Positions 56,687 through 64,000 of a DNA stretch of 64,000 nucleotides are shown here, one piece after another. This DNA comes from Bog-756 sp963777665. GTDB taxonomy: Bacteria > Actinomycetota > Acidimicrobiia > Acidimicrobiales > RAAP-2. Location: positions 868,001-932,000 of the forward strand of contig CAVZRJ010000001.1 in NCBI GenBank assembly GCA_963777665.1. Direction: 5' to 3'. Both the position numbers and the translations under genes were made by a program. The notes beneath the pieces were generated by a model. It did no database searches. It was not told the origin of the DNA and saw nothing but the letters and a program-made list of their open reading frames with translations. How positions within the stretch are numbered: position 1 is the first letter of the stretch; each line of letters starts with the position of its first letter.

Positions 56687-58072
56687 TCACGCCGCCCGCT
56701 CCGGGCCGTCGATGAGCCTCCGTACGGCGTCCAGGATGGCCCTGTGGAACGTGGGGTACGCGTAGATCATGTGCCGGAGCTGGCTGGTCGGGACCTCGGC
56801 GTGCACCGCGAGCGTGAGCAGGCCGAGCATCTCCCCGCCCCACGGTCCCATCGCGGTGGCACCGACCAGCACGCCGCGGTCCCGGTCCTCGACGAGCTTG
56901 ACCAACCCTTCGTTGCCGGCCTTGTGGATCCACCCACGGGCCGAGGCCGGCAGCCGCGCAAAGCCCACCCGGACCTCGATGCCCTCCGCCCGCGCCTCCC
57001 GCTCGGTGCGCCCGACCGAACCGATCTCGGGATCGGTGAAGGTGACCCGGGGCACCGCCCGGTAGTCGGCCGGCACCACATTTCTGTCGAGGACGTCCCG
57101 GACCACGATGTCCGCCTGGTACATCGAGACATGGGTGAAGCCTCCCTTCCCGGTCACGTCGCCCACCGCCCACGTCCGGTCGACGCCCGCGACCCGCATG
57201 TGGTCGTCAACGGGCAGCGCCCGCGCCGTCGGGTCCAGGCCCACCGACGCGACGTCCAGCCGCTCGAGGTCCACCCGCCGTCCGGTGGCGACGAGTAGCT
57301 CGTCGGCCAACACCGCCTCGCCCTCGGCCAACACCACGGCGAACCGACGTCCGTCGTGCCGGACCGACTCGACCTCGACCGAGGTCCGCACGGCGATGCC
57401 CTCGGCCCTGAACACGTCGGCGAGGAGCGCGGCGGCCTCCGGCTCCTCGGGACCGACCAGATGGGGCGCCGTCTCGAGCACGGTGACCTGCGCCCCGAAC
57501 CGCCGGAACACCTGGGCCATCTCGACACCGACGGCGCCACCCCCGAGCACGATGAGCGCGTCGGGCACCCGCGTGGTCCGGACCGCGTCCCGGTTGGTCC
57601 AGAACGGGGTGTCTGCGAGACCGGCCACGGGTGGAGCCCAGGCGCTGGCCCCGCTCGCGACGACCACCGCCCGCCGGGCCGCGAACTCGCGGTCACCGAC
57701 GACGACCCGGCCGGGGCCTGCCAGTCGGGCCCGCCCGCGCACGAACCGGCCGCCCTTCCCCTCGAAGCGCTCGACCGCGACGGTGTCGTCCCAGTCGTCC
57801 GTCGCCTCGTCGCGGATACGGGTCGCGACCGGGTCCCAGCTCGGGCGCACGGTGGACGTCCCGCTCATCCCGTTGACCCGTCCCGCCTCGGCGAGCAGGT
57901 CCGCAGCCCGGATCATCATCTTCGAGGGGATGCACCCCCAGTAGGGGCATTCGCCCCCCAGCAGTTCGGCTTCGATCCCGACCACGTCCAGGCCGGCCTC
58001 GGCCAGCCGCTCCGCCACGTCCTCGCCGCCCGGGCCCATGCCCACGACCACCACATCGACCTGCTCGCTCAC
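56687..58072 (-). CDS. Pyridine-nucleotide disulfide oxidoreductase (dihydrolipoamide dehydrogenase/MerA-like)
   Basis: 461 aa. FAD motif VVVGMGPGGEDVAERLAEAG, redox disulfide GGECPYWGCIPSKMMIRAAD (C-x4-C), NAD motif LIVLGGGAVGVEMAQVFRRF, second FAD motif TWAVGDVTGKGGFTHVSMYQ, and a dimerisation domain with the catalytic His-Glu-type segment YAYPTFHRAILDAVRR. All motifs intact. No lipoyl partners nearby, so it may be a mycothione-, mercury- or quinone-type reductase. Confidence 0.9.
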   Translation of the reverse strand: MSEQVDVVVVGMGPGGEDVAERLAEAGLDVVGIEAELLGGECPYWGCIPSKMMIRAADLLAEAGRVNGMSGTSTVRPSWDPVATRIRDEATDDWDDTVAVERFEGKGGRFVRGRARLAGPGRVVVGDREFAARRAVVVASGASAWAPPVAGLADTPFWTNRDAVRTTRVPDALIVLGGGAVGVEMAQVFRRFGAQVTVLETAPHLVGPEEPEAAALLADVFRAEGIAVRTSVEVESVRHDGRRFAVVLAEGEAVLADELLVATGRRVDLERLDVASVGLDPTARALPVDDHMRVAGVDRTWAVGDVTGKGGFTHVSMYQADIVVRDVLDRNVVPADYRAVPRVTFTDPEIGSVGRTEREARAEGIEVRVGFARLPASARGWIHKAGNEGLVKLVEDRDRGVLVGATAMGPWGGEMLGLLTLAVHAEVPTSQLRHMIYAYPTFHRAILDAVRRLIDGPERAA

Positions 58073-58289
58073 GGTTCACACGCCTCCTGTCGGAAGGGAG
58101 CGACTGCCGTCCACGCCGCTCCCGGTGCGCCGGCCCAGCGCCCCAGTCATCAGGGCACGGGACGGACGAGACGGCAAACCTCCTGGTCACAGTCTTGGGC
58201 GAGATGCGCCATGCGTCGCCGCCCGGTGGATATGGGACACTCGGGCAGTCCGGGCCCCGGAGCCCCGGAGCCCCGGGGAGAGGGGGAGC

Positions 58290-59536
58290 ATGTCTGTGAC
58301 CGCCGGGATACAGGGTCGCACGCGGGACGAGCTTGCGCGCCTCGTGCCCGAGTACCTCCTCGCCGGGCACGTGATCGACCGGGCCGGCATGCCCCACGTG
58401 ATCGGGGAGTTCGGCCGGGACGGCATGCGCGACATCGCCATCGAAGAATGGATGGGGGCGAGCCCCGTGTACACCGGGCGGATGCAGCGGGCGCTCGGGT
58501 TCACGGGCGACTCGGTCGAGACCATGTTCAAGGGGCTGCAGCTCGACATCGGGGCGCCCCCGCAGTTCATGGACTTCCGATATCGGGTCATCGATCACGA
58601 TCACGGTGAGTTCTGGCTCGACCACTGCGGCGCTCTGATGGACGTCGAGCCGATGGGTACCGAGTTCGTGGTCGCGATGTGCCACGATATCGAGGACCCG
58701 ACGTTCGACGCGACCGCCGTGGCCACCAACGGCCACGCCCGGGTGCGACCGATCCACCGCCCTCCCCGGGTGCCCGCCGATCGCTCGCCGCACTGCCACT
58801 GGTCGGTGACGATCGACCGGTCCCTCCCCGCGCTGCCCATGCCCGCAGCTGCGCGCGGGCTCGCCGGGACCCAGGCCGCGACAGTCGAGCTCGAACCGGT
58901 CGACCCCGACGGCCAGGGGCGGGGGGAGTACTCCGGTCCGCTGCTCGCCGACCTCCGGTTCTCCGACTGGTCGCACTCCGCGCTCCGCCGGATCGCCGAG
59001 GAGGTCTGCCTCCAGGGGCACCTCCTCGCGCTCTCCTTCCTCTCCGCCGTCCGCAAACGGGTCGACACGGACGAGGCGGCAGTCGCGTTCGGGCGGAAGC
59101 AGTTCACCGGCATCGCCGGGTGGACCGCCGGGCGGATCCGGGACGCCCTCGGGCTCGGACGCGCGCCGCAGACGTCGCGCAGGTTCTGGCGCTCCACCCC
59201 GCGCTGCTTCCGGCCGCCTACGTCGGATGCACCGTCGAGCACGCCGAGTCGGTGACCCTCCGGATCGGATCGGACACCGGTGCCGTATCGGACGGAGCAT
59301 GGCCGGCCATGCTCGCGGCCGACCACCTGGAGCCGTTGGACGCCATCGTCCGCGCGGTGGACGGGCGGTACCGATGCCGAGCGGTGTCGGACGACGGGGG
59401 CGTGCTGTGCGTCGAGGTGGTGCAGGACCGGGACGAGGTGCCGACGGCGGGCGAGGTCGTGATGACCCGGTTCACCACGGCCACCGACTTCGTCTTCGCG
59501 GACCGGGGGACCCCGGTCCAGATCCGTCGGGGATGA
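58290..59536 (+). CDS. Conserved protein of unknown function, frame interrupted
   Basis: About 415 aa. Residues 40-150 hold a distinctive pattern: FWLDHCGALMDVEPMG, then AMCHDIEDPTFDATAVATNG and ARVRPIHRPPR; His, Cys, Asp and Glu suggest a metal or cofactor site. Near 59160 one base is lost; the neighbouring frame continues DVAQVLALHPALLPAAYVGC to the stop at 59536. I do not recognise the family. ATG 58290 follows AGAGGGGGAGC. Overlaps the SnoaL-like gene by ATGA, so probably works with it and the amidohydrolase. Confidence 0.7.
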
Positions 59537-60090
59537 GTGCGATGGAGGGCGGGGTGCCGAGCGGCGACCTCCGTGCCACCGGGCCTGCCGTGCGCTACGT
59601 TCGCCCGGTGGAACCGCAGCTCCGGTACCTGGTCGACCGTCTCGAGATCGATGATCTCCTGACCCGGTACGCGACCGCTGTCGATCTCCGTGACTGGGAC
59701 CTCCTCGATCTCGTGTTCACCGAGGACGCTCGTCTCGACTACCGCTCTGCGGGTGGCATCTGCGGTCCCTTCGACGAGGTCCGGCGGTGGCTGTCCGAGG
59801 TGTTGCCCCTGTTCGAGGTGACCCAGCACCTGGTGGTGAACCGCGCCGTCGACATCGACCCCGGCGGCGACACAGGCCGCTCCCGCGCCCACTTCCAGAA
59901 CCCCAACCGGCTGCTGGTCGACGGCGAGCCGTGGCTGTTCGTGGTCGGTGGCTGCTATCACGATCGGCTGGTGCGGACGTCGGCCGGCTGGCGGATCAGC
60001 TCACGGGTGGAGGAGACGTTGTGGTGGGACCACCCGATGCCCGGGCTGCCTCCCACGCCGTATCCCCTGCCCGACGACGCGATCCTCTGA
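59533..60090 (+). CDS. SnoaL-like (NTF2-fold) protein
   Basis: 185 aa. EIDDLLTRYATAVDLRDWDL, DLVFTEDARLDYRSAGG (the Y/D of dehydratase-type SnoaL_4 proteins) and VVGGCYHDRLVRTSAGWRIS with VEETLWWDHP. ATG 59533 overlaps the previous stop (ATGA); GTG 59608 is another possible start. Such folds act as dehydratases, isomerases or ring hydrolases; substrate unknown. Confidence 0.85.
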   Translation: MSAMEGGVPSGDLRATGPAVRYVRPVEPQLRYLVDRLEIDDLLTRYATAVDLRDWDLLDLVFTEDARLDYRSAGGICGPFDEVRRWLSEVLPLFEVTQHLVVNRAVDIDPGGDTGRSRAHFQNPNRLLVDGEPWLFVVGGCYHDRLVRTSAGWRISSRVEETLWWDHPMPGLPPTPYPLPDDAIL

Positions 60091-60100
60091 CCGCGGGCCC

Positions 60101-61027
60101 ATGGGACTCGCACACGACATCGGGACCATCGATCTGATGATCGGATTCCCGACCCCGCGCCCCGAGGCGAAGTACCACTTCATGGCGCCGCTCCTCAAAG
60201 ACGAGGAAAGCCGGGAGATGGCCTTTCCGGCCGGCTACCTCTTCACGGACGTCCCCGAACCGGTGGACGCTGAGACGGGCGATCCGGTCACGGCGACCGT
60301 TGCCGCCATGGACCGCCACGGGATCGCCATCGGCCTCATCAACCTCGGGTCGGAGTCGGTCACCCGGGCGTTGCGCGACTACCCCGACCGGTTCGTCGCC
60401 GCGCTCGAGGTGGACCCGAACGATGTCACCGGGACGGTGCGATCGATCCGGCGCGCCCACGCCGAGCACGGGATCAAGGCGGTCAGCTCCTTCCCGGCCG
60501 GGTGCACCCCCCAGGTACCGGTCTCGGACCGCCGCTACTACCCGGTGTACCAGGTCTGCATCGACCTCGACCTGCCGATCGTCCTCAATGCCGGGATCGC
60601 TGGACCGCGGGTGCCTTCCGCGTGTCAGGACGTCATCCACTTCGACGAGGTCTGCTACGACTTCCCGGAACTCCGCATCGTCATGCGGCACGGTGCAGAG
60701 CCCTGGGAGGCCCTGGCGGTCAAGCTCATGCTCAAGTGGCCCGGGCTCCACTACATGACCTCCGCGTTCGCGCCGAAGTACTACCCGAAGGCGATCATCG
60801 ACTACGCCAACACCCGGGGATCGGACAAGGTGATGTACGCCGGCTACTACCCGATGGGACTCAGTCTCGAACGGATCTTCGCCGAGATGGAGACCGTGCC
60901 CCTGCGGGACGAGGTGTGGCCCAAGTTCCTGCGCGACAACGCGGCCAGGGTGTTCCGCATCCCGCTCCCCTCCCCCGCCGGGTCACCGGTCGGCCCGACC
61001 CGGCAGAACGAGGAGGCCGGGCACTGA
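60101..61027 (+). CDS. Amidohydrolase-family (amidohydro_2) protein
   Basis: 308 aa TIM-barrel protein. DLMIGFPTPRPEAKYHFMAP, DRFVAALEVDPNDVTGTVRS, DLPIVLNAGIAGPRVPSACQ, ELRIVMRHGAEPWEALAVKL (conserved His) and MYAGYYPMGLSLERIFAEME. The usual N-terminal HxH is not obvious and the Asp after the last strand (often D in GSDYP) reads A-G-Y, so metal binding may be lost. Ten bases after the SnoaL-like gene; likely one catabolic unit. Confidence 0.83.
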   Translation: MGLAHDIGTIDLMIGFPTPRPEAKYHFMAPLLKDEESREMAFPAGYLFTDVPEPVDAETGDPVTATVAAMDRHGIAIGLINLGSESVTRALRDYPDRFVAALEVDPNDVTGTVRSIRRAHAEHGIKAVSSFPAGCTPQVPVSDRRYYPVYQVCIDLDLPIVLNAGIAGPRVPSACQDVIHFDEVCYDFPELRIVMRHGAEPWEALAVKLMLKWPGLHYMTSAFAPKYYPKAIIDYANTRGSDKVMYAGYYPMGLSLERIFAEMETVPLRDEVWPKFLRDNAARVFRIPLPSPAGSPVGPTRQNEEAGH

Positions 61028-61107
61028 CCGGCCGGACGCCCGAGGGGGGCACGGTCACCCCGGCCGGGACGGGCCCGGCGCTCGGGGTCGGGATCCAGCT
61101 CGAGTAC

Positions 61108-63003
61108 ATGCCCGCCCTCGACGGGCTGCGGGCCGTCGCGATCGCAAGCGTGCTGGTCTACCACGGCGGCATCGGCTGGGCCGCGGGCGGCTTCCTCGGG
61201 GTCAACGTCTTCTTCGTCCTGAGCGGCTTCCTGATCACCCTCCTGCTGCTCAAGGAGTGGAACCGGACGGCGACCATCCGGCTCGGCGCCTTCTGGGCCA
61301 GGCGTGCCCGGCGGCTGCTGCCCGCGTTGCTGGTCCTGCTCGGCGGCATCCTCCTCTACGCCTGGCTGTTGGCCCCGACCGGGACCCAGGCCTCCCTACG
61401 GGCCGATGCCCTGGGCACGCTCCTCTATGTCGGGAACTGGCACCAGATCGTGGCCGGCCAGAGCTACTTCGCACACGTGTCGGCGCCGTCCCCGCTCCTC
61501 CACACGTGGACCCTGGCCATCGAGGAGCAGTTCTACCTGGTCTGGCCACTCGTGGTGCTCGGCGTGCTGACCCTCCGGCGATCCACCCGGGTCCTGCTCG
61601 CGGTCACCCTGGCCGGGATCGCCTTCTCGGCCCTCGAGATGGCCCTCCGCTACCACAACGGGATGGATCCGAGCCGGCTCTACTACGGGACGGATACACG
61701 GGCCCAGGACATCCTGGTCGGGGCCGCGGTCGCCATCCTTCTCCGTCGGAGCGCGCCCGCAGTCGGCCGGTCGGGCAGCCGCCGTTACTCGGTGTTCGCC
61801 GGCGCGGCCGTCGTCGGATTCGCCGGCGTCTGGTGGGTGACCGGGGGCGACTCGTCGCTCCTCTACCGCGGCGGCCTCCTGCTCGCCGACCTCTTCGTCG
61901 CACTGGTCATCGTCGGCGTGACCAAGGCCCCGCGCGGGCTCGTCGCCCTGGCCCTCTCCCTCGGTCCGGTCAGATTCCTCGGGCGCATCTCGTACGGCCT
62001 CTACCTCTGGCACTGGCCGGTCTTCCTCGTGATCGACCATGCCCGGACCGGCCTCGACGGCCTGGCGTTGTTCGCCGTCCGGTGCGCGGTGAGCCTGGCC
62101 TTCGCCGTGTGCTCGTGGTACCTGGTCGAGAAACCGGTGCGCCAGCTGTCCTTCCGGGGCCGGCGCTCCTGGGTCCTGGTGCCGGTCGGCGTGCTGGCGG
62201 TCACCGGCGTCCTGGCGGTCGGGGCCGTGGGCGGGGGGGCACGCCAGAACCTCCTCCTCAACACCAGCAACGTCCGGTCGGCCCTACCGGCATCGATCGC
62301 GACCACCCGCGGCGACCGGCCGGCCCCCACGATCCTCTTCCTCGGCGACTCGCTCTCGTTGACCGTGGCCGGCGGCTTCCTCGCCTCCGCGCCCCGCTAC
62401 GGCATCGTGGTCCAGGGCCGCCCGATGCCCGGCTGTGGGCTCGCCACCGACGGCCCCTACGTCGAGCACGGTGGGACGACCACGCCGATCTCGCCGTGCT
62501 CGTCCTGGCCGGCCCTCTGGACGTCCTACCTCGATCAGTTCCATCCACGGGTGGTGGTGTTGACCGAGGGGTGGTGGGAGACGATGACCCAGTGGTACGA
62601 GGGTCGGTGGCAGAGCCTCCTCGACCCCGGCCTGGCCGCCGACGAGACGCTCCAGTACGAGCGGGCGGTCACCGTGCTCCACTCGGAGGGAGCCGAGGTC
62701 GCCCTCACCACCGCGCCCTACTTCGACAGCGGTGAGCAGCTCGGCGGGCAGCCCTGGCCCGAGGACGACCCCGCCCGGGTCGACCGGCTCAACGCGATCA
62801 TCGAGCAGGTGGCGGCGCACGACCCCGGATTCGTCTCGGTCATCCCGCTCAACCAGCTGCTCGACCCGGGGGGCCACTTCACCTGGACGATCGACGGGAA
62901 GGTCGTGCGCATGGTGGACGGGGTCCACACCACCTTTGCGGCCGGCGACCTGCTGGCACCGAAGGTCCTCCCCGGGTTGGTGGCCCTGGCCCACCACTCC
63001 TGA
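61108..63003 (+). CDS. OafA/YrhL-type acyltransferase with SGNH domain
   Basis: 631 aa. Acyltransferase-3 membrane domain: MPALDGLRAVAIASVLVYHG, GVNVFFVLSGFLITLLLLKE, LLHTWTLAIEEQFYLVWPLV, RISYGLYLWHWPVFLVIDHA. The extracytoplasmic SGNH domain has LFLGDSLSLTVAGGF (Ser) and DGVHTTFAAGD (D..H). Probably O-acetylates a cell-surface sugar polymer. The start is uncertain: ATG 61108 gives the conserved LDGLRA opening, but its ribosome site is weak. Confidence 0.9.
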   Translation: MPALDGLRAVAIASVLVYHGGIGWAAGGFLGVNVFFVLSGFLITLLLLKEWNRTATIRLGAFWARRARRLLPALLVLLGGILLYAWLLAPTGTQASLRADALGTLLYVGNWHQIVAGQSYFAHVSAPSPLLHTWTLAIEEQFYLVWPLVVLGVLTLRRSTRVLLAVTLAGIAFSALEMALRYHNGMDPSRLYYGTDTRAQDILVGAAVAILLRRSAPAVGRSGSRRYSVFAGAAVVGFAGVWWVTGGDSSLLYRGGLLLADLFVALVIVGVTKAPRGLVALALSLGPVRFLGRISYGLYLWHWPVFLVIDHARTGLDGLALFAVRCAVSLAFAVCSWYLVEKPVRQLSFRGRRSWVLVPVGVLAVTGVLAVGAVGGGARQNLLLNTSNVRSALPASIATTRGDRPAPTILFLGDSLSLTVAGGFLASAPRYGIVVQGRPMPGCGLATDGPYVEHGGTTTPISPCSSWPALWTSYLDQFHPRVVVLTEGWWETMTQWYEGRWQSLLDPGLAADETLQYERAVTVLHSEGAEVALTTAPYFDSGEQLGGQPWPEDDPARVDRLNAIIEQVAAHDPGFVSVIPLNQLLDPGGHFTWTIDGKVVRMVDGVHTTFAAGDLLAPKVLPGLVALAHHS

Positions 63004-63098
63004 GCGCGGGTCGGGCGGCCCGCGGGCACGGGAGATCCGCGAGCGGACCGGGTCGCGGGGATACGCTCGGCGAGAGATCTGCGAAGGGTGGTGCCTCT

Positions 63099-63440
63099 GT
63101 GGCGAAGGGTGGCGGCTCGGTGACTCCGATTCCCCAGGACGTCCAGGAGACGCTCCGGGCGTCGCTGGCCAACTACCTCGAGGCGGACCTCGCCTTCCAC
63201 CGGCTCATGCAGGACCTCGTGGAGACCGGTGAGCCCCTCTCGACGAGTCAGCGGGCCGAGGTCGAGGAGCTGCGGCAGCGCCGTGACTACCTCCTCCACG
63301 TGCGCATGCGCGATCTCCGGAACATCGGCTGGCCCTCTCCCAACGAGGTCGGCAGGCAACGCGTGGCGAGCACGGAGGGCCCGCGCGACCCCATCGGAAC
63401 CCCTCGCCCCTACGAGCCCCGGGCGCCCCTGACCCGTTGA
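63099..63440 (+). CDS. Small hydrophilic protein, unrecognised
   Basis: 113 aa with a helical middle, ETLRASLANYLEADLAFHRL and VEELRQRRDYLLHVRMRDLR, then a Pro/Arg-rich tail. GTG 63099 follows AGGGTGGTG. No family recognised. Confidence 0.55.
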   Translation: MAKGGGSVTPIPQDVQETLRASLANYLEADLAFHRLMQDLVETGEPLSTSQRAEVEELRQRRDYLLHVRMRDLRNIGWPSPNEVGRQRVASTEGPRDPIGTPRPYEPRAPLTR

Positions 63441-63481
63441 CCCGGATTGCCGGGGCCACCCGGCGGTGCAACACTCCGCCG

Positions 63482-64000
63482 GTGCGCTCCGCAGACAGCA
63501 GGTCCCATCCCCTCCGGAACTGGCGGACCGCCGGGCTGCTCGTGTTGGTCGTCGGCACCCTCGCCGGCTGCTCGTCGGCCTCCACCGCCAGCGGGACCTC
63601 CGGGACGACAACCGGCGCGGCAACCACCGCCTGTCACTACCCGCTTCCGGCCCAGCCGGTCGTTGCGGCCCAGGTTCCCGGATCGAGTACCGACTGGAGC
63701 ATCCGCTCGTTCGACGGCACGCTCATCCGCGCCCACTGGTTCCCCCTCTCGGGCTCGGGGTCCGGACCGCACCCGACCGTCCTCATGGGTCCGGGCTGGG
63801 GCCTCGCCGGCGACACCGACACCCAGACCGTGAGCACCGAGAGCACCGCCCTCCTCGGGGGGATCCAGATCCGCGATCTGCTCGACGCGGGCTACAACGT
63901 GCTCACCTGGGACCCGCGCGGTTTCGGCGGCTCGGGCGGTGACGCCGAGGTCGACAGTCCGGCCTACGAGGGCAGGGACGTGACCGCGCTCATCGACTGG
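63482..64000 (+). CDS. Lipoprotein alpha/beta hydrolase, cut by the window end
   Basis: At least 173 aa. GTG 63482 starts VRSADSRSHPLRNWRTAGLL; the lipobox is LVVGTLAGCSS. The body carries TDWSIRSFDGTLIRAHWFPL, LMGPGWGLAGDTDTQTVSTE and NVLTWDPRGFGGSGGDAEVD, the first half of an X-Pro dipeptidyl-peptidase/CocE-type hydrolase. The nucleophile region lies beyond the window. Confidence 0.8.
   Translation, partial: MRSADSRSHPLRNWRTAGLLVLVVGTLAGCSSASTASGTSGTTTGAATTACHYPLPAQPVVAAQVPGSSTDWSIRSFDGTLIRAHWFPLSGSGSGPHPTVLMGPGWGLAGDTDTQTVSTESTALLGGIQIRDLLDAGYNVLTWDPRGFGGSGGDAEVDSPAYEGRDVTALIDW

Noticed and set aside
1..64000. tRNA, rRNA genes, integrases or insertion sequences
   Set aside because: I looked for these while reading and saw none that could be supported; a covariance-model and transposase profile search would be decisive.

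Overview
The window is high-GC, with GTG starts, purine-rich ribosome sites and four-base stop/start overlaps. It looks like a chromosome segment of an actinomycete. The strongest clues are a DevR/DosR-type response regulator, F420/PPOX-type flavoproteins, universal stress proteins, PF04185-type secreted phosphatase and CSLREAI/choice-of-anchor-Q beta-helix proteins. An Acidimicrobiia-like or other non-mycobacterial actinomycete is plausible, but the genus cannot be named from the sequence alone.

Region 1 (about 0-31 kb) reads as a hypoxia/energy-stress island. It carries acetate kinase and phosphoketolase (ATP from acetyl-phosphate), a GNAT acetyltransferase, a divergent DevR-like regulator and GAF histidine kinase pair, and an arginine deiminase operon arcD-arcA-arcB-arcC (ATP from carbamoyl-phosphate). 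It also has two universal stress proteins, two PPOX-fold proteins, a deazaflavin nitroreductase-like protein, two SRPBCC proteins, two P-type ATPases (one fused to hemerythrin), an ABC exporter and a second two-component system. Short palindromes close to GGGACYTTYGGCCCT lie 35-95 bp upstream of at least seven of these genes. They resemble the mycobacterial DosR box, and the local regulator keeps the DosR recognition helix. I infer one DevRS-like regulon.

Two paralogous secreted beta-helix proteins in opposite orientation (17.5-19.3 kb and 31.3-33.1 kb) flank about 12 kb of this island. A CTCTT microsatellite lies upstream of the first.

Region 2 (33-51.8 kb) is accessory metabolism and transport: TetR/P450, an N-acyl-D-amino-acid deacylase-like amidohydrolase, two DHA2-type MFS exporters (one with a TetR and a clear operator), a secreted phosphatase, secreted hydrolases, an aldo/keto reductase and a beta-hydroxyacid dehydrogenase. 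Gene remnants lie at 41.9-43.1 kb, next to a 34-bp perfect palindrome.

Region 3 (52.2-64 kb) begins at a truncated MFS gene. It holds an alpha/beta hydrolase, a nucleosidase-like protein, an MFS transporter, an L,D-transpeptidase, a pyridine-nucleotide disulfide oxidoreductase, a SnoaL/amidohydrolase group, an OafA-type acyltransferase and the start of a lipoprotein hydrolase.

Many otherwise conserved genes are interrupted by single-base indels, densest in arcB and arcC. Residues on both sides of each break stay family-like. Base-calling/assembly errors or very recent inactivation both fit, and the sequence alone does not decide between them.
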